From: Ustilaginoidea virens | Taxonomy: Eukaryota; Ascomycota; Sordariomycetes; Hypocreales; Clavicipitaceae | Reading direction: 5' to 3' | Assembly (NCBI RefSeq): GCF_000687475.1 | Contig: NC_057321.1 | Coordinates: 744,001-808,000, forward strand | Length of the DNA: 64,000 bases | Shown: one piece after another, positions 53,347 to 62,550 of the stretch | Numbering within the stretch: position 1 is the first letter of the stretch | Layout of the letters: each line of letters opens with the position of its first letter | Notes under the pieces: model-generated | Databases searched by the model: none | What the model was told of the DNA's origin: nothing | What the model saw: only the letters and a program-made list of their open reading frames with translations | Translations under genes and position numbers: made by a program

Positions 53347-55542
53347 CTATCTGATGCTACGCCCGTGATAAAGCCCATCGTCCATGACGGCATCAGGGCT
53401 TGGCTGCGCGTCCGGGTCCAGCCAGATGAGCAGCTTCTCAACAAGAAGCCTCTTGTTCACGGGCTTTGGCACGTAGTCATTCATCCCCGCTCGCAGACAC
53501 TTCTCCCTGTACCCCTGCAGAGCGTTGGCCGTCATGGCGACGATGGGCACCTGGATGCCGTGCCGCCGTATCTGCGCCGTGGCTTCGAACCCGTCCATGA
53601 CGGGCATGCTCACGTCCATCAGGACCAGGTCGAAGGGCTCCGCGGGGCGGCGCAGGATGGAAACGGCCTCGGCCCCGTCGCTCGCCACGGTGGCGTTGCT
53701 GAGCCCGAAGGAGTGCAGCAGCCCAATCAGGACCTTTTGGTTGACGATGTTGTCCTCGACGGTGAGGATGCGCTTGGCCGAGCCGATTGCGCGGAGCCGC
53801 TTCAGGGCCGCGGCCGGGTTTTCGCTTCCCCGTCGGATGCCGTGTGCGCTGGAGCGCGGCTCGTGCCATGGGCCGTTCCCCTCGTGCTGATGCGACGGCG
53901 ACGACGGCGACCGGGGGGACGCCGACTGCGACTGCGACTGCGACTGCGACTGCGACTGCGGCAAGCTGGTGGCAGCGGCTCCGAATTCAGCCGTGAACCA
54001 AAACACGCTGCCGTGACCAGCGGGATTGGCATAGTACCCAATCTCGCCGCCCATGAGTTCCACGAGGGACTTGGATATCGAAAGCCCCAGCCCTGTGCCC
54101 TGGAAACGCTTCTTGGTCGACTTCTCCGACTGGACAAAGGGCTTGAAAAGGTCCTTGGCATCGAGCCCGTCAATGCCTATGCCGGTGTCCGCGATCTCGG
54201 TTCGCACCGTGAAGGATGCGTCGTCTTGGGACTGCAGCGTGGCCTGGACGTGGATGAAGCCGGCTTCCGTGAATTTGGCGGCATTGTCGGTGATGTTTTG
54301 GATGATTTGCCGGAACCGCAGCTGGTCGCCCTGGGCCAGGTCGGGGAGACCTGGCGCGAGCGACAGCTTGATGAGGACCCCGGGCATCAGGGTCATCTGG
54401 GCGTTGCGCACGACCGACGACAGCGTGTCGCGGAGGTTGAACGCCTGGGAGCACATGGGAAACGTTCCCGACGCGAGCTTGGAGTAGTCCAGGATGCCGT
54501 TGATGACGCCGAGGAGGACCTGGCCCGACTCTTGGATGATGTTGGCCGTCTCGCGCTGGTCGTCGGACAGGCAGGTCTCGAGAAGGAGCCCGCAAGCGGA
54601 CAGCAAGCCGTGCATGGGCGTCCTGATCTCGTGGCTGATGTTGGCGAGAAAGTCGTTCTTGAGCTTGGCGCTCTCCTCGTAGGCGGCAATGAGGCGCAGC
54701 TCGCCCTCCCTCCTCTCGGTCAGGTCGCGGGTGACCTTGCCGAAGCCGACGTGGACCTTGTTCCTGTAGACGGCGGTGATGACGACGTTGGCCCAGAACC
54801 GGCTGCCGTCCTTGCGGTAGCGCCAGCCTTCGTCCTCGACGCGCCCGTGGCGCAGGCAGGTCAGGAGCTCCTGCTCGGGCTTGCCGGCGTCGAGGTCGTC
54901 CTGGCCGTAAAAGGAGGAGAAGTGCTTGCCGACGATTTCGTGGCGCTTGTAGCCATTGACGAGCTCGGCGCCCGTGTTCCAGGTGGTGACGCAGCCCCGC
55001 GTGTCGAGGAGGAAGATGGCGTAGTCCTTGACGGTGTGGACGAGCAGATGGGTCATCTCCTCGACGGGCGTCGTCGTGACGCTCTGCATGGCGGCCTCGA
55101 CGACCTGGGGGGTCTGCTGCGGCAGCGGCGGGTGGGAGACGAGGTCCCATTCCAGGACCAGCATGAGCAGCTCGGCGTCGGCGTCGTCGCTGCCGCTGCC
55201 GCTGCCGTTGCTGTTGCTGAAGACGGGGACGATGCGTGCCGACCACGAGGCGCCGGGGACGCGGTACGCCGCGGGGCAGATGCTGAGGGCCCGGGTAGAG
55301 ATGGCCACCTCGACGGCGTGCTGGAGAGGCAGCCGGTCAAACTGCTCGAGCGGCGAGCCGCCGTAGAGGGCGGCGAACAGGTTGCGGTGCATGAGGTCGC
55401 GGCGCGGGCGGCGCCAGGACTCGACGACGCCGTTGGAGACGGCCCGGATCAGGAACGACGGCGACGGCGAGACGACGAGGGTGGGCACGGGAAACAGCTC
55501 CCATGTTCTGTAGTCATGGGCGAGGCCATTGGTCAAGGGCAT
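53347..55542 (-). CDS. PAS-containing hybrid histidine kinase
   Basis: This is a single exon of 731 residues. It is a sensor kinase that autophosphorylates a His and passes phosphate to its own receiver, feeding an Ypd1-type phosphorelay. Order: N-terminal region (YRTWELFPVPTLVVSPSPSF), a PAS domain (AIFLLDTRGCVTTWNTGAEL, with a following PAC segment HVGFGKVTRDLTERR), and HisKA with FLANISHEIRTPMHGLL (His304). HATPase follows with NITDNAAKFTE, DTGIGID and GTGLGLSISKSLVELMGG, then a Gln/Ser linker, and REC with VEDNIVNQKV, phospho-acceptor LVLMDVSMPVMDG (Asp643) and AMTANAL..KPV. Layout and N-terminus resemble Fos-1/TcsA-type kinases of Aspergillus (inference). I chose ATG 55542; the frame continues upstream to 55797 through a low-complexity Pro run encoded by a G-tract, which is unlikely to be coding. 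Confidence 0.88.
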   Translation of the reverse strand: MPLTNGLAHDYRTWELFPVPTLVVSPSPSFLIRAVSNGVVESWRRPRRDLMHRNLFAALYGGSPLEQFDRLPLQHAVEVAISTRALSICPAAYRVPGASWSARIVPVFSNSNGSGSGSDDADAELLMLVLEWDLVSHPPLPQQTPQVVEAAMQSVTTTPVEEMTHLLVHTVKDYAIFLLDTRGCVTTWNTGAELVNGYKRHEIVGKHFSSFYGQDDLDAGKPEQELLTCLRHGRVEDEGWRYRKDGSRFWANVVITAVYRNKVHVGFGKVTRDLTERREGELRLIAAYEESAKLKNDFLANISHEIRTPMHGLLSACGLLLETCLSDDQRETANIIQESGQVLLGVINGILDYSKLASGTFPMCSQAFNLRDTLSSVVRNAQMTLMPGVLIKLSLAPGLPDLAQGDQLRFRQIIQNITDNAAKFTEAGFIHVQATLQSQDDASFTVRTEIADTGIGIDGLDAKDLFKPFVQSEKSTKKRFQGTGLGLSISKSLVELMGGEIGYYANPAGHGSVFWFTAEFGAAATSLPQSQSQSQSQSQSASPRSPSSPSHQHEGNGPWHEPRSSAHGIRRGSENPAAALKRLRAIGSAKRILTVEDNIVNQKVLIGLLHSFGLSNATVASDGAEAVSILRRPAEPFDLVLMDVSMPVMDGFEATAQIRRHGIQVPIVAMTANALQGYREKCLRAGMNDYVPKPVNKRLLVEKLLIWLDPDAQPSPDAVMDDGLYHGRSIR

Positions 55543-55985
55543 CGAGGTTTGTTGTTGGAGGTGGTGGTTGCGCAAATGAAACGCTGCGCCCATGAGGAAG
55601 ACGATGATCGCATGACTGTACGGAGCACCGAGCAAGTCAAACGGGGGGGAGCTTGGGGAGGTGGGAGTGGGGGGGGGGGGGGGGGGATGGAGAAAGGTGG
55701 TAGTTAAGACATGGGGATTTCTTGGGACGTCTTGTTCGTTCTCCAAACCCCAGGTGCCACCATCAATAATGGTGATGGTACTCCGTGCTGTAGCCATGGG
55801 TTTTGAGTTGGGAGAAGGCGAGGGCCGGATGCAGAACAGGGTGGGGCCCAGCGTGATTGGTTGGTGGGGTTGCGGGGGCCGACTAGCGAGCGAATGATCG
55901 GGGACTTTTCGAGTTAAGCGGGGGTCTTTTGTAAAGGGTCAATGGTGCGCTTGGATATGGGGCGTGCCCCTGTATGTACATGCAC

Positions 55986-56020
55986 GTACGGCGTACGGCG
56001 TACGGCGTACGGCGTGCGGC
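55986..56020. repeat. GTACGGC x5 heptamer repeat
   Basis: There are four exact GTACGGC units and one GTGCGGC, followed directly by a TACGGAGTA motif. Confidence 0.9.
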
Positions 56021-57711
56021 GTACCGAGTACGGAGTACCCGGTCCAAGTCCCAGTTGCCAGGTGTCGCCAGGTGTCGCCAGGTGTTGCCAGGATTCGTGT
56101 CTTGTTTCGCCTCGGCCAGGTCAGGTCAAGGTCAGCCTTGCCAGCTGCCAAAGCGCTCGGTGCGCGCTAGAGCGCATCCTTGCCATCCTTGCCCCTTCGG
56201 GTTCCTGTAGTTTGCACTCTGCAGCGCCGCGGTTTGCTCTGAAACACCTGGCGGCCAGGATAACCCGTTGGAACGCTGCATCTCGATTCCAGCCAGGCAA
56301 ATGCATCAACCCAGCCAGGCGTCACTCATCCAGCCAGGCATCAGGGCACCAAGAGTGGGCCAGCTGACTGCCCGGGCCGCTTATTCGGCTGCTGCAACGC
56401 GATTAATGGATGTCATGTTGTCATCGGAATCAAAGATCGAATATGTCTGGTACCATGGAAACTCGAAAACTTCCTCCCTCTGCACAAGTTCCAACCTTTA
56501 CCGGCCCAATCATTCTCTTGATGCAATGTGCTTTACTCCCCCTTTACTTTACTACCCATTGACTTGCCACTCGTCCGTCAATTATTAGGCCGGCAACTGC
56601 GAGTCAGATCCGAAACTCTTGTCCCCGGCAAGGCCTTCCCGCGAGCCAGCCGCCCTAGGAAATTGATCAGCCAGCATGAATCGCAACCCTCCGTCGGAAC
56701 CAAAGCGCAAGCCTTGGCTGGCATTAGCAGAGTGGGACGAACCAAGCAAAGCATCCCGGTCGGATCCAGACAAGTGGCGTTGAGATGGCGTTGAGATGGG
56801 CCCTGATCTGCTTCCCTGCCTGTCCATCTTCATTTCTTCATTCCCTCAGCAGCCAGGTCCGCAGCCTTGACGATTAGAAATACTGTCGGCCAACCCCGTC
56901 AATGAGTCAACGACCTTTTTGTTCCTCTGGGCATAATCCAGCACCACGACTCACGCCAGCCCCCGCTCTCCAATCAAAGGGATAAAGTTGTGCATCTCTA
57001 CGCGCCTCGCTAGCTCCACGCCACTTTCTTTCGTCCTCAAAAAGTCCGTCGGATCAACCGTTCAAAGGATAAACGTGCGAGGCCCTTCCTTAGCAAAGGA
57101 GACGGAAAAAAAAAAAGTCAAAGCAAAAAAGGAAAAGGAAGGGAAAGAAAGAAGAAAAGGCCAACCAGTCATTGCTTCACAAGGTGACTTACTCCGCTCT
57201 CGAGATGGGCAAACATTGTTCTGCAGATTGGCCGCCGAGGCAGCGTCGCGTGCAGATCCAACATTCAATAGTCCCTCCAGAATCGGCAGCATGAGAAGCG
57301 TCAAAGCAACCAAACCCCAAACCCCACGGTGCACCTGGGAGGAATGGCCAACAATACTCTATTGGCCCCCAAGGTCAAAGGCCGGCCGTCTCCTCTACAA
57401 CAAGCAGGCCTTTTTTCGTTGTCACCGTGCTCATCCGCCACCGTGCTGGCAAGGCCGCCCTTGACGACTCGATTTCGTTACAGAACCGGACTCTGACGGC
57501 GTGCCTCATCTGCAGCGCGGGGATAAAACTACTATGGCAGGCGGGCTCAGGGGCTAGCATTTCGGGTGCCACCGCCCGCTGAGGAACTGATCGATCGAGC
57601 ACTAGCGCCTCGACTATCGACTCTTGAGGGTGGAGGTCAGTTTCTCAGACATGTCCTCGGGGGCTGTGCCGAAATTTTGCGGTTATAGGAGAGCGCTTTT
57701 CGGGCCGTCTT

Positions 57712-57760
57712 GAATCCTGAATCCCGAATCCCGAATCCCGAATCCTGAATCCTGAATCCC
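57712..57760. repeat. GAATCCC x7 heptamer repeat
   Basis: There are seven contiguous 7-bp units, GAATCCC or GAATCCT. Confidence 0.9.
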
Positions 57761-58632
57761 GCTTCCTGAATTTGAGCCCTGTCGGTCATACTAGGTCCGA
57801 GACAGCACAACTGTCCAACCACCACCACCTCGCAAACTTTCGGCCAGCACCCGTCTGATCGGTCAACGCTACTTGGTGCTCGTCATTTGCCTTTACCCAG
57901 ATTGGAAGGTTGCCCTTCAAGCTGCTGCCCCCGCTTGTCTGAGTAGTCCGTCCCTATCCCAAGGCGCTCAACATGAGGAAGGCAATCTTTCGACAGCCTC
58001 GGCTTCTGCAGCAATGTGTCTCAACCAATTTTTCAATGTTCGCCGGCGGGCTGGCTTGCCAATTGCACAGCATCGACAAAGAGGAACGCGCCGCGCTTCA
58101 CTTATGCCGAGTGCAATTGACGTTGCATTCTGTCGTTTTTTTTTTCGGATGGACTCCGTCCGTCGCCTCTATCGTTGTTTGGCACGTGCAAGAGAATCGT
58201 CGTTGACTCCCAAGGTCGGTTTTGCACCGCAGGGCCCCTTGCAAACGTCGGTTACCACACCAACGTGCCATTCATCTGTTTGCCAGGCAGGAAGGGAGGA
58301 GCGCAAGATAGCCAGACGTTGCCATCCTGATTGGCTTGTTGCGCGCATTCAACCCCCCCCAACCGGATGCTTTGTCCGCTCTGCGCCTTCTCAACGTAAT
58401 CTAATATCGTTCTTCCTGCGCTCGCTGGGTCGGCAGCAGGCAATCCCAGCATCCTCGAGCGTTATTTATAGTCAAATCCCGCCAAAGCCGGGCGCGGGGA
58501 AATAAATGTGGTGATTCTCCAGCAGTACTTAAGCGCTGAATCTCCGACACGCAGTTCTTCTTCTCGCCATAGCCGTCTACCTGCTTCAGCGCCCCATCCT
58601 CGGCTTGTTGTTTCCGAATCGCGTCGGAAAAG

Positions 58633-60172
58633 ATGAAGGTCGCTCTCCTTGTGGCGTCGTTGCTCAGCACGACTGCCGCCGGCGCCGTCCGGCCCAAAGC
58701 ATCCTACGACGGCCACAAGGTGTTCCGCGTGCCCGTCGCTGACGACGGCTCGAATATCCGCAGTGTCATTAAGAAGCTGGGTCTGGTTACGTGGAAGCCG
58801 CCGGGCAGGAAGGGCGCCTTTGCCGACATCCAAGTCCCGCCAGCTCAACTGGACTCGTTCCACGACAGCATGAAGGGCCACCAGCTCATCACGATGCACG
58901 ACGATCTCGGAAAGTCTATAGAGCGGGAAGGTGCATTCCAAGCTTATTCCGGTACGTTGCGGCGAGACATGGCGGAGCAAGAGGAGAACCGAGGACAGCA
59001 TCATCAGCATCATCAGCATCATCAGCATCATCATCATCATCATCATCATCATCCTGATTGAGCTAGTGGGCAGCTGACGCCGGGAAATAGCTGGCTCCGC
59101 CAACCGCACCTGGTTCGAATCCTATCACGCCTACAGCGACCATGTCCAGTGGCTCAGCGACTTGGCCAGCCGGTACCCAAAGATGTCCAAGCTGGTCAGC
59201 TCGGGCAACTCCCTGCAGGGCAACCCCATCCCCGGATTGCACATCTTTGGACGCTCCGGCCCTGGCAAAAAGCCGGCCGTCGTTTTCCACGGCACCGTCC
59301 ACGCTCGCGAGTGGATCGCATCCATGGTTCGTCTCGTCTCGGCTCAACAAGCAAAACCCTCGCCGGGATGGTGTGCTGACTCGAGGAACCAGGCCGTCGA
59401 GTACATGATGAGCGAGCTCGTTACAAACTACGGTTCAGACACGAGCATCACTGCCTTTGTCGACAAGTACGACTTCTACCTGTTCCCAATCGTCAACGTC
59501 GACGGCTTCAAGCACTCCCAGACCGTGGACCGCCTGTGGCGCAAGAACCTCCAGCCCAACCCCGGAAGCAGCTGTCGCGGCCACGACATCAATCGCAACT
59601 GGGACTACAAATGGGGCGGCCAGGGGGCTTCGCCAAATCCCTGCGGGGACGACTATGGCGGCGAAAAACCCGCCGACGCTCCGGAAACAAGGGCCTTGGC
59701 CGCGTTTCTTCACGGCGTCAAGGCCGCGCAGGGCCTGAAGCTGTACATCGACTACCACTCCTACGGCCAGCTCTTCATGACGCGTAAGGGTTCCCTTGAC
59801 TGCCGCGAAAAAAGTTTCCTCGGCCCCTCCCCTCCCCCGCAGCGCTAATGAGTCGGCAAAGCCTACGGATACTCTTGCTCCGCCCGAGCCCGCAACGACA
59901 ACGAGCTGCAGTCCCTCGCCAAGGGGGCCGTCGACGCCATCTACGCGGTGAACAAGGTCAAGTTCGACCACGGCCCCATCTGCAACATCATCTACCAAGC
60001 CACAGGGTCCAGCGTCGATTACGTGGCCGACGTTGTCGGGGCCGACTACACGTTTGCCTCCGAGTTGCGCGACATGGGTGAGCACGGGTTCATCCTGCCG
60101 CCGGAGCAGATTGTGCCCAGCGCCAAGGAGGCCTTTGCCGGAGCCGCGTATCTGCTGCAGCACATGAAGTAG
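58633..60172 (+). CDS. Secreted metallocarboxypeptidase A (M14A)
   Basis: The model is join(58633..58951, 59091..59326, 59393..59783, 59862..60172), 418 residues. It is a zinc exopeptidase that removes C-terminal residues outside the cell. Signal peptide MKVALLVASLLSTTAAGA is followed by a propeptide (HKVFRVPVADDGSNIRSVI) and the catalytic domain from about residue 120. Zinc ligands are His177 and Glu180 (HGTVHAREW) and His307 (DYHSYGQ). The substrate Arg lies in HDINRNWDYKW, the Tyr in SSVDYVAD and the catalytic Glu383 in FASELRDMGEHGF. Intron 1 contains a (CAT)n run. Intron 2 is 66 nt, in frame and stop-free, so retention would insert 22 residues after the zinc motif. In insect- or nematode-associated fungi such enzymes act on host protein, but the role here is not shown. 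Confidence 0.92.
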
Positions 60173-60307
60173 TCGATGAAACTCGACAGCTGAAGGAAAT
60201 GCATGGCAACGAGAAGTCTTGGTGCCACCACACCCCCCTTTCTGGCTTGCACAGCCGCCGAAGAAGGTGAGCGAGCTTGATGGTGCCCGCACAGCCGTGC
60301 CCAAAGG

Positions 60308-60398
60308 TGGCAATTTTCAGTGGCAGTTTTCAATGGCAGTTTGCAGTGGCAGTTTGCAGTGGCAGTTTGCAGTGGCAGTTTGCAGTGGCAGTTTGCAG
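60308..60398. repeat. 13-bp minisatellite (CAGTTTGCAGTGG)
   Basis: About six units lie 135 bp downstream of the carboxypeptidase stop. The first two are diverged and the last four nearly identical. Confidence 0.9.
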
Positions 60399-60536
60399 AA
60401 TATGAGGCAGCCAAAGTCGTGCTGGGAAACTGCCGCATCATCGAGCTGACTGACTGACTGACGGGGCTGCTGGGTGATTTCGGCATGAACAAGCGCGGTC
60501 GCTGCGATGCCGCTGGTGCTAATTCTGCATGGTTTG

Positions 60537-60785
60537 ATCAGAGTCAAGCGACCGAGTTCAAGGTATATGTAGGAGAGCATAATACGCCCTAGTGAATAAA
60601 CTTGTCAAGTCAAGCCCCTGAAAGCCAGGCAGAACCCAGGCGAGCATAACCCGCGCAGAACGGTTGGCGAAATCAAGCCCCTACAAGCCAGGCGGAATTA
60701 GATGAGCGTAATACGCGTAGATTTGCTTCGCAAAGTCAAGCGACCAAGGAGCCAGGTAGAACCGGGAGAGCATAATCACATAAAT
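60537..60785. repeat. Degenerate tandem repeat, about 64-bp unit
   Basis: Three to four units share the framework CAAGTCAAGC...AGCCAGG..GAAC....GAGCATAA. They lie between the carboxypeptidase and the FET4-like gene. Confidence 0.75.
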
Positions 60786-60996
60786 CAGGCGTCCAGCACA
60801 TGACAGCAAGCAAATAGGGTTAGGATCTGATCTGATCGAGACATTTACATGGATAACCCAACTTATACAACACCCTTTTGGCATTTTCAGTGCGTAGCCA
60901 GTAGGACGCCAGATGGAAAGCTTGCTACGCCCATGGGTCCGTCCGTCGGGCACCTCGCCGCGTGGTCAGTGTGCGAATTCGCATCCAAGCTCCTCC

Positions 60997-62550
60997 TCAC
61001 GCAGCCACCGCATCAGGCGCGTCGCCCGGCCTCTTCTCCGAGCCCTCCTCCGAGCCCTCCTCCAGATGGTCGACAAACGACAGCAGTCTCAGGCGCCACA
61101 TGTACATGTTGTGCAAGTCGGCTCGCCACCCCGCCTCCGACAGGTTGTGCCCCGTGATGAGAATCATCATGAAGAAGGACTCGATGATGCTGGGGGGGAT
61201 GTTGCAGAGCAGCTGGCCGGTCGTGGTCCACTTCATGGCGCTCGCGCCCACAATGAGGCCGATGACGACGCCGACGCCCAGGATGACGGTCGCCTCGTGG
61301 GCGCAGACGCGGCCCATGCGTTCCGACAGCCTGTAGTTGATGGAGCCGAGGTTGACGACCGCCTTGCCGGGGGTGGGCACGCCAATCTCGTCGGACAGCC
61401 CGACGTCGTCGAGCTTGGCGCTGTCCAGCGCCGCCTCTTCGTACTGGTGCAGACGCTGCTGGACGTTGCGCAGCACGAAGCCGTCAATGAGGCCCACCAG
61501 GCCGGCGTAGGTGCCGATGAGAAGCCACCAGTTGTCGTTCCACTGCATGGCTGGGCCGATGGCGATCCACACGACCAGGACGATGACGAGGAGCGCGATC
61601 CCGACAAGGGTCCCCACGACGTCGGCGTAGTAGAAGATGACGCGCTGTATGGCGTTGATCCGCGGCGCGGGAACCACTACGGCGGGATTCTCCTCCGAGT
61701 CGCCGGTGAGGAGGCGCAGTTTGAGCTCCACCTCCGAGTCGACCTGGAAGATGGAATCGATGCACTTCTCGACGTACTTGTCGTGGCGTTCGCGAATGTT
61801 GGCCAGAAAGGCGAATATGAGCACCATGAGGGCCGACGTGGCCGAGTTGATGTACAGCTGCCACCTGTCGCTCCATTGGCAGTAGTGTCCAAAGGCCAGC
61901 CAGATGCCGATGCTAACCCAGTACATGCAAATGGTGCCAAAGTGGCCGAGGAAGGTGGCGAACGAGTTGGACACCTTGCCCGCCCAGTTCTCCGACGGCA
62001 GGTCGGGGCCGAACTTGGAAGACGAAGTGTTTTCGATCTCACGGAGAGAAGCGCGGCGGTAGCGACCGCTGGCGATGACGTGGCGGAGCATTCTTTTTTG
62101 GCTGACGATGCGGGACTTGAGGCTGGCCGAGACGCGGACTTGCTTTTCGTAGCCGTTGAGCTGCTGCCGCATGAGGAGCGAGTCAAAGAGGTAGCTGATG
62201 ATGGCCTGGATGTCGGAAATGAGGGCAGCCCAGTTGTCCGTCTCGCCGTAGTGAATGCCAGTCAGGGCCCAGACCGCGAGACCGGCAACGATGACGAGGA
62301 AGACGGGCTCTGAGCCAGAGGCCCTAACCATCGCGTCGAGCCATCGGTCCAGCTTGTTCGTCTTGGTGTGCTTGACGTAGCCGGTGACGTTTTCAACCGG
62401 CTCGGACACCTCATCCGACTCCTTGACGACAATACCGAGCTTGCCTTGAGGTTGGTTGAAATGCTTGGACAGGTATTGCGTGGGAGCCCTGTCTTGGATG
62501 TCCCCTTTGGTGCCTGGGGTGGCGAGGAAGTGGATGATGTGCTTGAACAT
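60997..62550 (-). CDS. Low-affinity iron permease, FET4 family
   Basis: This is a single exon of 517 residues. It is a plasma-membrane transporter for ferrous iron and probably other divalent metals at high supply. The start MFKHIIHFLATPGTKGDIQD fits the fungal family. Membrane segments are visible as PVFLVIVAGLAVWALTGIHY, ICMYWVSIGIWLAFGHYCQW, a pair around TSALMVLIFAFLANI, GIALLVIVLVVWIAIGPAMQW, LLIGTYAGLVGLIDGFVL, ATVILGVGVVIGLIVGASAM and SIIESFFMMILITGHNL. Repeated patterns (H/G..DNWAAL, SDRWQLYINSATSA, NDNWWLLIGTYAG) reflect the internal repeats of this family. The start is ATG 62550 rather than upstream codons. The C-terminal tail is acidic. Confidence 0.87.
   Translation of the reverse strand: MFKHIIHFLATPGTKGDIQDRAPTQYLSKHFNQPQGKLGIVVKESDEVSEPVENVTGYVKHTKTNKLDRWLDAMVRASGSEPVFLVIVAGLAVWALTGIHYGETDNWAALISDIQAIISYLFDSLLMRQQLNGYEKQVRVSASLKSRIVSQKRMLRHVIASGRYRRASLREIENTSSSKFGPDLPSENWAGKVSNSFATFLGHFGTICMYWVSIGIWLAFGHYCQWSDRWQLYINSATSALMVLIFAFLANIRERHDKYVEKCIDSIFQVDSEVELKLRLLTGDSEENPAVVVPAPRINAIQRVIFYYADVVGTLVGIALLVIVLVVWIAIGPAMQWNDNWWLLIGTYAGLVGLIDGFVLRNVQQRLHQYEEAALDSAKLDDVGLSDEIGVPTPGKAVVNLGSINYRLSERMGRVCAHEATVILGVGVVIGLIVGASAMKWTTTGQLLCNIPPSIIESFFMMILITGHNLSEAGWRADLHNMYMWRLRLLSFVDHLEEGSEEGSEKRPGDAPDAVAA

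Larger units (their letters stand above)
55543..58632. other. Intergenic with several tandem repeats
   Basis: This is the shared upstream region of the kinase and carboxypeptidase genes, about 3.1 kb. It holds an 18-nt G-tract (55669-55686), GTACGGC x5, TACGGAGTA at 56029, a GCCAGGTGTC repeat (about 56056-56090), GCCAGGCA motifs near 56290-56340 and GAATCCC x7. A TTATTTATAG element near 58462 could be a TATA box for the carboxypeptidase. No gene is supported. Confidence 0.5.

Noticed and set aside
57873..58505. 210-residue open frame upstream of the carboxypeptidase
   Set aside because: It starts at a non-ATG codon, has no domain and overlaps the likely promoter.
59110..59125. GGTTCGAATCC, an exact Pol III B-box match
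   Set aside because: It lies in the coding sequence of the carboxypeptidase (TWFESYHAY) and no tRNA fold surrounds it.
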